Positions 16,860 through 25,294 of a stretch of DNA of 64,000 nucleotides are shown one piece after another; position 1 is the stretch's first letter, and each line of letters begins with the position of its first letter. The notes beneath the pieces are model-generated. The model ran no database searches. It saw nothing but the letters and a program-made list of their open reading frames with translations, and was not told the origin of the DNA. The stretch is from Nocardia neocaledoniensis (lineage in GTDB: Bacteria; Actinomycetota; Actinomycetes; Mycobacteriales; Mycobacteriaceae): positions 124,001 through 188,000 of the forward strand of contig NZ_QGTL01000002.1 in the NCBI RefSeq assembly GCF_003182135.1, read 5' to 3'. The position numbers were made by a program, and so were the translations under genes.

Positions 16860-16976
16860 TCAGCCGCCGAAGGAACCGGTCCACAGGGTGTCGACCAGGC
16901 CGTGGAGGGCGGCGCCCAGGGTGTCGAAGAGGCCGTTCAGAGCGGCGCTACCGGTGTCGATGATAACGGGGATCAT
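16860..16976 (-). CDS. 38-residue amphipathic peptide, unknown
   Basis: Encodes a 38-residue peptide that begins MIPVIIDTGSAALNGLFDTL and ends in GSFGG. An AGAGGAAT ribosome site lies six bases before the ATG. The middle repeats a pattern (ALNGLFDTL, ALHGLVDTL) that would form an amphipathic helix with Leu/Phe on one face. It has no cysteine and no classic signal peptide. It sits alone between two terminating operons, with AT-rich DNA upstream that could hold its promoter. I do not recognise the family; a membrane-active or secreted peptide is a guess. Confidence 0.55.
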   Translation of the reverse strand: MIPVIIDTGSAALNGLFDTLGAALHGLVDTLWTGSFGG

Positions 16977-17227
16977 AATAATTCCTCTGTTCTCTTCAGT
17001 CCCAGCCGCAGCTGGCTTACAGAGGGCGTATCGACGCTCGAACGCCGCGAGTTACGGAATTCCCGAATTAGTGACCGCGCTAACAGGTTGATGAGTAAAC
17101 CTATCACTACCTGCGGTTATGTCCGGATACCTCATCTTTCTGAGGGGAATATGAGAATTCTTTGAGAGTCGTGTTGCGGCATCCGATAAGTCCGAATTTC
17201 CGATGCCACAAGAAATAGGGGCACCAA
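16977..17227. other. AT-rich intergenic patch
   Basis: About 250 bases that are visibly poorer in G+C than all neighbouring DNA, with short A/T runs (GAATTC, AATTAG, GAATATGAGAATTC). It precedes the 38-residue peptide gene on the minus strand and lies downstream of the lipase operon. I see no convincing gene in it. It could be a promoter or a nucleoid-protein (Lsr2) binding region. Confidence 0.5.
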
Positions 17228-18550
17228 TCACGGATTGATAATGAGACTTACGGTCTCACCTACTTTCGCGCCGCGGACCGGCTGCCCGCCCAGCATCGTG
17301 GCCACCAGGACGAGGAAGTCCAGATGGCCGCGCAGCGCCGTCAGACCACGCGCCACCGACACCACGGTGCTGGTGCCCGACCGCACCGGACGGCCCGCGA
17401 AGCGGTCGGTCAGCCAAGACAGGACCACCGGGACGACGAGGAACTCCAGCGGCAGATGCGAGCCGCGCCGCACCCGTAGGTACTCCACGGTGGCGCCGGC
17501 CGCCCGGTAGCGGGCGACGTGGCCGTCTACGTCGGCGACCGCGATCACCTCGTCCCGCACGCCCTGCACCACCAGCATCGGGGCGGCGGGAGCCCGGGTG
17601 CCCGGCTCGATGTCGGCCAGGATGCGGCGCAGCGCCGGTTCGGCGAGCAGCCCGGCCACCCCGTCGCGCAGATGCCGGGTGACGTCGCGGCGGGCGAACC
17701 GCACCAGCAGTTCGAAGGTGGGGCGCTTCTCGGCCTCGCCGAGCAGGGCGCGGTAGGCCGCGTCGACGTGCTCGTCCAGCACCGCGTCGAGGTCGGGATA
17801 GGCGCGGCGCAGCCCGGCGACGAACGCGGCGGGAAAGCCGGCGAACCACCCGCCGTTGAGCCGGACGAAGGCCGCGGCCGGGTCCCCGACCGGCGATCCC
17901 GCCGCCGCCCCGACGATGTTCAGTTCCGGCGCGTACTCGGCCGCCAGTTCCGCGGCCCACGCCGTCGCCAGTCCCCCGCCCGAGTACCCCCACAGCGCGA
18001 CGGGATCCGCCGGACTCAGGCCCAGCGGCGCGAACCCCACCGCCGCCCTGATCCCGTCCAGCGCCCGGTACCCCGGTTCGCGCGCCGCGCCGAACCGGCC
18101 GCCGAGCCCCTCGTGGTCGGGCACCGACACCGCCCACCCCTGCCGCAGCGCCATCGCGATGATCGGCAACTCCAGCGGCGCGATCGAGCCCACTGTCCGC
18201 GCGCCGCGGCGCAGCGCGTAGGACGGAAAGCACTGGGGCGCGACGGCGTCGATGGCGCATTGGAACGACACCAGCGGCCGGGACACGGCCGGATCGGCGT
18301 CCCACGGCAGCAGCACCGTGGTGACCGAGACCTCCGGCTCACCGTCCAGGTCGCAGGTGCGGTAGAGCAGCTGCCACGCGGAGATCCGTTGCGGCACGAG
18401 GCCGAACAGCGCGAGCTCCACCGGCCGGGTGCGTACCACCGCGCCGGGGGCGAGGCAGGTGAGGTCGGGCGGGGCGAGGTAGAACGGGTCGTCGGGCGGG
18501 AGCAGCGGGGCGTGGCTCCACTGCGTCAACGCCGGGGCGGTGAGAGTCAT
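17228..18550 (-). CDS. LIP-type secretory lipase family hydrolase
   Basis: 440 residues. An alpha/beta hydrolase of the secretory lipase (LIP) family with the nucleophile elbow LWGYSGGGLATAW, an acidic residue in VVQGVRDEVIAVADV and the histidine in RRGSHLPLEF. VPDHEGLGG and LDGIRAAVGF are also family motifs. No N-terminal signal peptide is seen, unlike typical members. The ATG overlaps the stop of the upstream lipase gene (ATGA), so the two are cotranslated. The DNA reads on in frame upstream, but that extension is only the other lipase gene in a different frame. Confidence 0.88.
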   Translation of the reverse strand: MTLTAPALTQWSHAPLLPPDDPFYLAPPDLTCLAPGAVVRTRPVELALFGLVPQRISAWQLLYRTCDLDGEPEVSVTTVLLPWDADPAVSRPLVSFQCAIDAVAPQCFPSYALRRGARTVGSIAPLELPIIAMALRQGWAVSVPDHEGLGGRFGAAREPGYRALDGIRAAVGFAPLGLSPADPVALWGYSGGGLATAWAAELAAEYAPELNIVGAAAGSPVGDPAAAFVRLNGGWFAGFPAAFVAGLRRAYPDLDAVLDEHVDAAYRALLGEAEKRPTFELLVRFARRDVTRHLRDGVAGLLAEPALRRILADIEPGTRAPAAPMLVVQGVRDEVIAVADVDGHVARYRAAGATVEYLRVRRGSHLPLEFLVVPVVLSWLTDRFAGRPVRSGTSTVVSVARGLTALRGHLDFLVLVATMLGGQPVRGAKVGETVSLIINP

Positions 18551-19707
18551 AGGCTGCCGCCACCGCCGAAGAACCAGGGGTTGAACGTGCACGTCAGCTC
18601 GGGACTGCCCGTCGGGTCGAGGGCGCGCAGCGCGAGCGAGGCCGCGCGCGGGGAGTACATCATCGTCAGGTGGTCGGAGACGTCCTGTTCGCAGCCGTCC
18701 TGCAGGGTGATGTTGTCGACGGTCGCGTCGGGCCCGGCCCGCAGGAAGGTCCAGTCGAGCGGGTTCATCACCTCGTCGTAGCGGGACCCGACGACGGTGT
18801 AGTCGACGCCGGGCACGGTGTCGCCCGCGGCGTTGAGGGTGGCGTAGAACGCCGAGCCCACGGCCTGCTCGACATTGGACACCCCGATGATCGGCCGGTA
18901 GAAGCCGAGAATGTCGATGCCCGCGTTGTTGATCAGCCGGCCGAGGCTGGCGATGCCCATCAGCGAGGTGCCGTGATGGGTGGCGCCGAAGGTGACCAGC
19001 TTGCCGACCTTGCTCTGCCCGCCCTCGAACTTGAGGAAGTGGTTGGCGATGGTGCCGCCCTGGGAGTGGCCGACGATGTCGACCTGCTCGGCGCCGGTCG
19101 CGGCCCGGACCCGCTCGATGAACGCGGCCACCTGGCGCGAGGAGTCGGCCATCGGCCCCACCCCGTAGCGACCGGGCAGCACCGCGCCGAGCCCGCCGCC
19201 CTCGAGCAGCCCGGACTTGCCGAAGTTCAGGGTGAACACGCAGTGCCCGGCCTTCGCCAGACGCGGGGAGAGATAGGAGAAGGTGTCGTAGGCGTTGAGC
19301 CAGGTGCCGTGCAGCAGCACGACCGGGCGCGGATGCTCGGCGGTGGGCTTGCAGTTCCAGCGATTGGCGCCGGGCGGGGCCGCGTCGGGATGGAGCAGGC
19401 CGTAGGCGAAAGCGGGCAGGTAGGCTGACATCTCGGGGCCTTCGCCGACCGCGTCGGAGGAACGGCTGCCCGCCGAACCCGAGCTGCTGCCCGAGGCGCT
19501 GCCGGTGTCGGCGATCGCGGTCGGGCGGCGGCCGTCCGGCGTCGTGGTGACGGTGGCGTCGAGGTAGGCGGCCAGCGACTCGACCGTCGGTTCGAGCGGG
19601 GGCTCCGCGACGGCGGGACCGCTGCCGAGGACCGATGCCGAGGCCAGGCTCGCGGCGATGCCGAGGCCACACAGGGCACGGCGAAGGGAATGCGTCGTTG
19701 CAGTCAT
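18547..19707 (-). CDS. Secreted triacylglycerol lipase/esterase
   Basis: 386 residues with a signal peptide (ALCGLGIAASLASASVLGSGPAVA) and a Ser/Gly-rich stretch near residues 68-85. The hydrolase core has the oxyanion motif VLLHGTWLNA, the nucleophile elbow DIVGHSQGGTIANHF, GATHHGTS, an acidic residue in the DYTVVGSRYDEV region and a C-terminal SDHL histidine. This is the class 2 bacterial lipase pattern found in many Nocardia and Mycobacterium secreted lipases. The ATG, one codon after a TTG, follows a GGAAGTG site. Confidence 0.9.
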   Translation of the reverse strand: MTATTHSLRRALCGLGIAASLASASVLGSGPAVAEPPLEPTVESLAAYLDATVTTTPDGRRPTAIADTGSASGSSSGSAGSRSSDAVGEGPEMSAYLPAFAYGLLHPDAAPPGANRWNCKPTAEHPRPVVLLHGTWLNAYDTFSYLSPRLAKAGHCVFTLNFGKSGLLEGGGLGAVLPGRYGVGPMADSSRQVAAFIERVRAATGAEQVDIVGHSQGGTIANHFLKFEGGQSKVGKLVTFGATHHGTSLMGIASLGRLINNAGIDILGFYRPIIGVSNVEQAVGSAFYATLNAAGDTVPGVDYTVVGSRYDEVMNPLDWTFLRAGPDATVDNITLQDGCEQDVSDHLTMMYSPRAASLALRALDPTGSPELTCTFNPWFFGGGGSL

Positions 19708-19898
19708 CAATTCACTTCCGTAGAACCGCGTCGACGAGCGGTGGCCCGGACGCGCTCTGCGAATCTATGACCGGCGCCACAGTGCTGTCACTGCACCGTG
19801 CACCGAGAAAACCCGGGAACAGTTGGCGCCCGAGCCAAGTTCTGTCCGTTCTCGACGGGACCGACCCACATCGCCCTGTCCTCGGACACAATCGGGTC

Positions 19899-21140
19899 AT
19901 GCTCGCCGAACACCCCGCTCCCGCACGATCCGCTCTGACCGCTCGCTTGCTGACGCGCTGGCCCCAGATCGCCGAACGCATGCTCGCCGACGGCCTCGGC
20001 GCCACCGCACCCGCCGAACTGCCGCCGGGCCACTTCACCGCCGAGGTCCTGCCGACGATCTACGCGTGCGGGCGGGCCGTCCTCGAGGCGATCGGCGCCG
20101 ATCGCGAGTTCACCCAGGCCGAGGTGGCGGCGTTCGTCGCGCCGGTCGCCGAGCGGCACGCCGAGGACCGGTTGCCGCTGCCGATGTTGATCGGCGCGAT
20201 CCACGGCTCGGCCCAGTCGGTGCTGACCGAAGCGTTCGAGCTCACCGATCCCTCGGAGATGAGCGATCTGGTCCTGGTCGGCAGCAGACTGCTCGACCTG
20301 CTGCGACACATCAACATGACGGTCGTGGAGACCTACACCGAGGTCGAACAGTCGATCTACCACGCCGAGCGCGAGGCCAGGCGGGAACTGTGTTCCGCGC
20401 TGGTGCGCGGGCTGCCAGCCGAAGAGCTCGCGGCGCGTGCCGACACCGTCCTCGCCGACCAGTACACGGTGCTCGCGATCCACCTCAGCGAGCCCGCGCG
20501 CACCGGCAGCGCCGCCAATCTCGTGACCCGGCGCCGGATCCGGGTCCTACAGCGCGCACTCGACGAACTCACCGGCACCACCACACCCGCGACCTTCGAC
20601 GGCGCGAACGGCATCGCGTTGCTGAGCAGCAGCTCCGAGACCGACATCGTCGACGCGCGGCGCTTCGACGACCTCGCCGCCCGGTTGACCGAGCAATTCG
20701 GGGTGACGGTGTATCTCGCGGAGTTCTCCGGTGTCAGCCGCGACAACATCCCGGCCACGGCGAAGGACGCCACCGAACTGACCGAGCTGGCGCGGCTGCG
20801 CGGCAGGCCGGGCGGCTGCTACCGCCTCGACGATCTGCTGCTCGAGTACCAGCTCACCCGGCCCGGCCCCGCCCGGGAACGGTTGGCGCAGCGCGTGATT
20901 CCGCTGCTCGGCAGCCCGCATCTGGTCGAGGCGCTGGAGGCGCACCTGCGTCACGGCGCGGACCGCAAGACCGCGGCACGGCGAATCCACGTGCACCCCA
21001 ACACCTTCACCTATCGGCTGCGCCGGATCGCCGAGCTCACCGGACTCGATCCGGCCGATCCGACGGATTCCCGGATGCTGGCCGCCGCCCTCACCGTGCA
21101 CCGGCTCGATTCGGCGGGCAGGCCCGAGGAGCAGGGCTAG
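19899..21140 (+). CDS. PucR/CdaR-type helix-turn-helix regulator
   Basis: 413 residues. The N-terminal half is an all-helical domain found in actinobacterial members (SALTARLLTRWPQIAERMLADG); a GGDEF-like middle domain follows, and the C-terminus has the PucR HTH (LVEALEAHLRHGADRKTAARRIHVHPNTFTYRLRRIAELTGLD). It is divergent from the lipase operon and may regulate it. The start is chosen by comparison with the family; a CACAAT hexamer lies six bases upstream. An in-frame extension of 88 codons is less likely. Confidence 0.83.
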   Translation: MLAEHPAPARSALTARLLTRWPQIAERMLADGLGATAPAELPPGHFTAEVLPTIYACGRAVLEAIGADREFTQAEVAAFVAPVAERHAEDRLPLPMLIGAIHGSAQSVLTEAFELTDPSEMSDLVLVGSRLLDLLRHINMTVVETYTEVEQSIYHAEREARRELCSALVRGLPAEELAARADTVLADQYTVLAIHLSEPARTGSAANLVTRRRIRVLQRALDELTGTTTPATFDGANGIALLSSSSETDIVDARRFDDLAARLTEQFGVTVYLAEFSGVSRDNIPATAKDATELTELARLRGRPGGCYRLDDLLLEYQLTRPGPARERLAQRVIPLLGSPHLVEALEAHLRHGADRKTAARRIHVHPNTFTYRLRRIAELTGLDPADPTDSRMLAAALTVHRLDSAGRPEEQG

Positions 21141-21589
21141 CGCGTCAGCCGCTCGGCCACCGCGCCCAAGCCGTCGGCGATGGCGGTGCGCTGGGCCGGG
21201 TCGAGCACATCGAGGAACACCCGCCGCACGACGTCGACGTGGCCCGGCGCCACGGCGGCCAGCCGGGCGCGGCCCGCGTCGGTGAGTACCGCGTTGACGC
21301 CGCGGACGTCGGCGTCATCGTCGACCCGGCGCACCAGCCCGGCCCGCTCGAGCTTGCCGACCTGATAGGTCAGGCCGCTCTTGGAGGTGTAGAGCGCGGC
21401 GGCGAGGTCGGTCATCCGCATGGCCGACCCGGGCGCCTCGGCGAGCCGGACCAGCACCTCGTACTGGGTGTGGGTGAGGCCCTCCTCCTTCAGATGCTGG
21501 TCCACCGCGCGGTCGACCAGTGCGCCAGCGGCCAGGAACCCCATCCACGTCCGCATCTCCTCGGCATCGAGCCACCTCGGTTCTCCCAT
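21137..21589 (-). CDS. MarR family transcriptional regulator
   Basis: 150 residues with a winged HTH (GLTHTQYEVLVRLAEAPGSAMRMTDLAAALYTSKSGLTYQVGKLERAGLVRRVDDD). An AGGGTG site precedes the chosen ATG. It is divergent from a LigB-type dioxygenase and DoxX gene pair. A perfect 14-bp palindrome sits in the intergenic region, so it is probably their repressor. No conserved cysteine is present in the HTH, so sensing would be by ligand and not by thiol oxidation. The 3' end overlaps the convergent PucR gene by four bases. Confidence 0.88.
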   Translation of the reverse strand: MGEPRWLDAEEMRTWMGFLAAGALVDRAVDQHLKEEGLTHTQYEVLVRLAEAPGSAMRMTDLAAALYTSKSGLTYQVGKLERAGLVRRVDDDADVRGVNAVLTDAGRARLAAVAPGHVDVVRRVFLDVLDPAQRTAIADGLGAVAERLTR

Positions 21590-21637
21590 GCGCAGCACCC
21601 TAATCATCGCGGGTGGAATAGCCGCTCATCCGGTATC

Positions 21638-21651
21638 GTTCAAATTTGAAC
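21638..21651. promoter_or_regulatory. Perfect palindrome, probable MarR operator
   Basis: GTTCAAATTTGAAC is a perfect 14-bp palindrome, about 35 bases before the dioxygenase start and about 50 bases before the marR start. It is the only AT-rich palindrome in this divergent region. Confidence 0.75.
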
Positions 21652-21684
21652 AACTACTGTTCACGCGATCCGAAGGAGCTGACC

Positions 21685-22446
21685 GTGACCGCGATGCCGG
21701 TGCTCTACCTCTCCCACGGCGCCCCGCCGCTGATCGACCACGCCACCTGGCCCGCCGAACTGGCCGCGTGGTCGGCCGAGCTGCCACGACCGCGCGCGAT
21801 CCTGATCGTCTCCGCACACTGGGAATCCGCACCGATCACCCTCGGCGCGACCAGCACCGTGCCCCTGGTCTACGACTTCACCGGCTTCGCGCCCCACTAC
21901 TACGAGCAGCGCTACCCGGCGCCCGGCGCGCCCGAACTGGCCGCCAGGGTGCGTGACCTGCTCGGCGGCGCGGTCGCCGACGCCCCGGAACGCGGCCTCG
22001 ACCACGGCGCGTACGTGCCGCTCAGCCAGATGTTCCCGGCGGCCGACATCCCGGTGCTGCAACTGTCGATCCCTACACTGGATCCACGGGACCTGATGAA
22101 GCTCGGCCGCTCACTCGCCCCGCTGCGCGCCGAGGGCGTCCTCATCGTCGGCAGCGGGTTCTTCACCCACAACCTGCGTGCGATCACCGCCGACGACCAC
22201 ACCGTCCACTCGTTCACCGCCGAGTTCGACGACTGGGGCCGCCGGGCGATCGACGACCGCGACATCGACGCGCTGCTCGACTTCGAGCACACCGCCCCCG
22301 CGCCGCGGCTGGCCCACCCACGCACCGAGCACTTCGCCCCGCTGTTCCTCGCCCTCGGCGCGGGCGCCGACGACCTCGACTCCCTGCGCACCGTCATCGA
22401 CGGCTACTGGTTCGGAATGGCACGACGCTCGGTTCAGATCGGCTGA
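21685..22446 (+). CDS. Extradiol (LigB/DODA-type) ring-opening dioxygenase
   Basis: 253 residues. The LigB fold is shown by VLYLSHGAPPLI (first histidine), ILIVSAHWES (second histidine), DHGAYVPLSQMFP and GSGFFTHNLR. These enzymes use Fe(II) or Zn(II) to cleave catechols; plant DODA and bacterial YgiD are relatives. The GTG start follows an AAGGAG site. Together with DoxX and a MarR repressor it resembles catechol/quinone-stress modules. The substrate is unknown. Confidence 0.88.
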   Translation: MTAMPVLYLSHGAPPLIDHATWPAELAAWSAELPRPRAILIVSAHWESAPITLGATSTVPLVYDFTGFAPHYYEQRYPAPGAPELAARVRDLLGGAVADAPERGLDHGAYVPLSQMFPAADIPVLQLSIPTLDPRDLMKLGRSLAPLRAEGVLIVGSGFFTHNLRAITADDHTVHSFTAEFDDWGRRAIDDRDIDALLDFEHTAPAPRLAHPRTEHFAPLFLALGAGADDLDSLRTVIDGYWFGMARRSVQIG

Positions 22447-22470
22447 CCGGGACCAACGAAAGGAATCGCC

Positions 22471-22965
22471 ATGACCACAACGACCACTCCCACCGACGCG
22501 GGTCTCCTGGTCCTGCGCGTCGGCGTCGGCGCGACGATGGCCGCGCACGGCACGCAGAAACTGTTCGGCTGGTTCGACGGCGGCGGCCTCGACGGCACCG
22601 ACCGCTTCTTCACCGCGAGCGGCTATCCAGCCGGGAAGTTCTTCCCGGTGCTCGCCGCGCTGAGCGAGACCCTCGGCGGTATCGGCCTGATCCTCGGACT
22701 GCTCACGCCCCTGGCCGCGGCGGCGATCCTGGGCACGATGCTCAACGCGATCTCGGTGAAATGGGGCGGGTTCTTCGCGCCGAAGGGTGTCGAATTCGAG
22801 ATGATTCTCGCGGTGGCCGCGGCGAGCCTGGCCCTCACCGGCGCAGGCGGTTTCGCGCTCGACCGCTTCGTCCCCGGCCTGCGCGACTACAAGCTCGCCT
22901 ACGGTGTCGGCGCCATTGTTCTGGCCTTTGTCGCGGCCGGTGTGACGCTGCTCATCCGTAATTGA
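22471..22965 (+). CDS. DoxX family membrane protein
   Basis: 164 residues with four membrane helices. The family features are GLLVLRVGVGATMAAHGTQKLFGWF, the F.ALSETLGGIGLILGLLTPLAA segment and a KWGGFFAPKGVEFEMILAVAAASLALTG block. DoxX proteins are linked to quinone or thiosulfate oxidation and to thiol/oxidative stress in other bacteria. It lies 24 bases after the dioxygenase in the same operon, with a GAAAGGAA site. Confidence 0.88.
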   Translation: MTTTTTPTDAGLLVLRVGVGATMAAHGTQKLFGWFDGGGLDGTDRFFTASGYPAGKFFPVLAALSETLGGIGLILGLLTPLAAAAILGTMLNAISVKWGGFFAPKGVEFEMILAVAAASLALTGAGGFALDRFVPGLRDYKLAYGVGAIVLAFVAAGVTLLIRN

Positions 22966-22975
22966 AAAGACAACG

Positions 22976-23014
22976 AAAAAACCCGCTATTCGACGTGTGC
23001 TTCGAATAGCGGGT
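22976..23014 (-). terminator. Terminator after the rpf-like gene
   Basis: Perfect 13-bp stem (22981-22993 with 23002-23014) with an 8-base loop. On the minus strand it is followed by a run of Ts, so it mainly ends the rpf-like transcript; it can also stop readthrough from doxX. Confidence 0.9.
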
Positions 23015-23054
23015 CATTCGTTTCCCGACAAAGGAAAGTCTTACTCAGCGCGCT

Positions 23055-23640
<586 letters not shown>

Positions 23641-23669
23641 TGACAACGGTGTCGTTATAGCCTCGTTAT

Positions 23670-23706
23670 GTGACCGGGATCACCGCGATATAGAGACCCC
23701 GGTCAC
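23670..23706. other. Inverted repeat between rpf leader and DM13 gene
   Basis: Perfect 9-bp arms GTGACCGGG and CCCGGTCAC separated by 19 bases, about 90 bases before the DM13 gene. It could be an operator or a hairpin of the rpf promoter region. Confidence 0.45.
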
Positions 23707-23798
23707 GTTTCGTTCCCGGCAAATCCGGCAACCCGCGCCCGTGTAACGCCGCGGCGGGGTCGGGGAACAGTGCGTGCATGGGATCGAAGGAGACAACC

Positions 23799-24305
23799 AT
23801 GGCACCGCGTCGTACCCGCCGGATCGTGCTCGGCCTGCTGGCGACGGGGGTGGTGGCCGCCGTCGTGGTCGGGCTGTACCTGTTCCAGCCGTGGCGGCTG
23901 TTCACCACGACGACCGTCGACGAGGCGCCGGTCGCGACGGCCGTGGACGGTGGGCCCGCCCCCGTGCTCGTGACCGGCACTTTCCTGTCCCACGAGCACG
24001 GGACGTCCGGTACCGCGCAGATCCAGCGCACGCCCGAGGGCACCCTGGTGCTGCGGATCAGCGACCTGCGCACCTCCGACGGGCCCGCGCTGCGGGTGTG
24101 GCTGACCGATCAGCCGGTGATCGCCGACGACTGGCACAACTTCGACGACGGCGCGCACGTGGATCTGGGCGCGCTCAAGGGCAACGAGGGCAATCAGAAC
24201 TACGAGCTGCCCGCGGGCACCGACCTGTCGACGCTGAAATCGGTGAGCATCTGGTGCGCGCGCTTCCACGTGTCGTTCGGCGCGGCCGCCCTCACCCCGG
24301 CCTGA
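23799..24305 (+). CDS. Membrane-anchored DM13 domain protein
   Basis: 168 residues with one N-terminal membrane helix (IVLGLLATGVVAAVVVGLYLF) and an extracellular DM13 domain (GTFLSHEHGTSGTAQIQ.., LRVWLTDQ, IWCARFHVSFGAA). The conserved cysteine in the C-terminal IWC motif is the proposed redox or haem-linked residue in DM13 proteins, which are thought to act in electron transfer. The start is the ATG after AAGGAGACAACC; an ATG seven codons upstream has no such site. Function inferred only from the domain. Confidence 0.85.
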   Translation: MAPRRTRRIVLGLLATGVVAAVVVGLYLFQPWRLFTTTTVDEAPVATAVDGGPAPVLVTGTFLSHEHGTSGTAQIQRTPEGTLVLRISDLRTSDGPALRVWLTDQPVIADDWHNFDDGAHVDLGALKGNEGNQNYELPAGTDLSTLKSVSIWCARFHVSFGAAALTPA

Positions 24306-24310
24306 CCGGC

Positions 24311-24544
24311 TCAGCCGCGCTCGTGCCAGTCGCGGAACGCGGTGAGCAACGTGGCGCGTGCCTGCCCGGAGAGCTGTTCGGGCGCGAGTGCGCCCACCTC
24401 GCGGACGGTGCGGCGGATCTGCGCGAGGTAGATCTCGCAGCCCTCGCAGACGGCGAGGTGGTCGTGGAAGCGCCGCTCGGTGTCGGCGTCGAGAGCGCCG
24501 TCGAGGAATCGGGTGACCAGCTCGACGAATTCGTCGCAGTCCAT
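24311..24544 (-). CDS. Zinc-finger anti-sigma factor-like protein
   Basis: 77 residues with HDHLAVCEGC, the HxxxCxxC motif of the zf-HC2/ZAS family. It has no membrane segment. ZAS proteins bind and inhibit ECF sigma factors and may release them on thiol oxidation. No sigma factor gene adjoins it; it follows the response regulator gene by 80 bases in the same direction. It may target a sigma factor elsewhere. Confidence 0.85.
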   Translation of the reverse strand: MDCDEFVELVTRFLDGALDADTERRFHDHLAVCEGCEIYLAQIRRTVREVGALAPEQLSGQARATLLTAFRDWHERG

Positions 24545-24624
24545 GCCGAGAAGCTCCTCTCCTTCGCTCGGCGAAGCATATCCGTGACCTTGTTCAGAGC
24601 CCCGAGGCCACCGGATCGTTACAG

Positions 24625-25257
24625 TCAGGCCAGCAGCCGCCGCTCGGTCGCGACCGCGACCGCCGCGGCCCTGGTGTCGACGCCGAGTTTGTCGTAGATG
24701 CGGCCGAGGTGGGTCTTCACCGTGGCCTCGCTGATGTGCAGCGCCTTGGCGATCTCGCGATTGCCGAGGCCCTGGGCGAGCTGCCCGAGGATGTCGCGTT
24801 CCCTGGCGGTGAGCGTCGGGCCCGGATTGCGCATCTTGGCCATCACCTTGGCCGCGACCGGCGCCGACAGCGTCGTCTGCCCGCTCGCGGCGGCGTGGAT
24901 GGCGGCGAAGAGTTCCTCGGGGCGCTCGGCCTTGAGCAGGTAGCCGGTGGCGCCCGCCTCGATCGCCCTGGTGATGTCGGCGTCGGTGTCGTAGGTGGTG
25001 AGCACCAGGACGTGCGGCGCCGGGGCGGGCTGGGCGGTGATCCGCCGGGTCGCCTCGACGCCGTCCATGTCGGCGCCCAGTTGCAGATCCATCAGGACCA
25101 CCTGGGGCCGCAGGCTCGCGGCGAGCGCGACCGCGGCGGCACCGTCGGCCGCCTCGCCGATGACCTCGATATCGGGCGCGCTCGACAGCAGGGCGCGCAG
25201 TCCGGCGCGGACGACGGCGTGATCGTCGCAGAGCAGCAGGCGCACGGTGGTGGTCAC
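24625..25257 (-). CDS. NarL/LuxR-type response regulator (SenR-like)
   Basis: 210 residues. A receiver domain with Asp57 as the phosphoacceptor (VVLMDLQLG), TTYDTDADIT, and a C-terminal LuxR HTH (LTARERDILGQLAQGLGNREIAKALHISEATVKTHLGRIYDKLGV). It follows the sensor kinase gene by 37 bases and is cotranscribed. With the divergent HbpS-like gene the layout matches Streptomyces SenS-SenR-HbpS, in which SenR controls redox and haem functions. A GTG eight codons upstream is an alternative start. Confidence 0.93.
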   Translation of the reverse strand: MTTTVRLLLCDDHAVVRAGLRALLSSAPDIEVIGEAADGAAAVALAASLRPQVVLMDLQLGADMDGVEATRRITAQPAPAPHVLVLTTYDTDADITRAIEAGATGYLLKAERPEELFAAIHAAASGQTTLSAPVAAKVMAKMRNPGPTLTARERDILGQLAQGLGNREIAKALHISEATVKTHLGRIYDKLGVDTRAAAVAVATERRLLA

Positions 25258-25294
25258 AGCTGCCGATGCTAGTGCGCGCACGCGCCGCCGATCG

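Noticed and set aside
18551..19672. In-frame N-terminal extension of the second lipase to 814 residues
   Set aside because: The extension is the first lipase gene read in another frame; the ATG overlapping that gene's stop codon explains everything.
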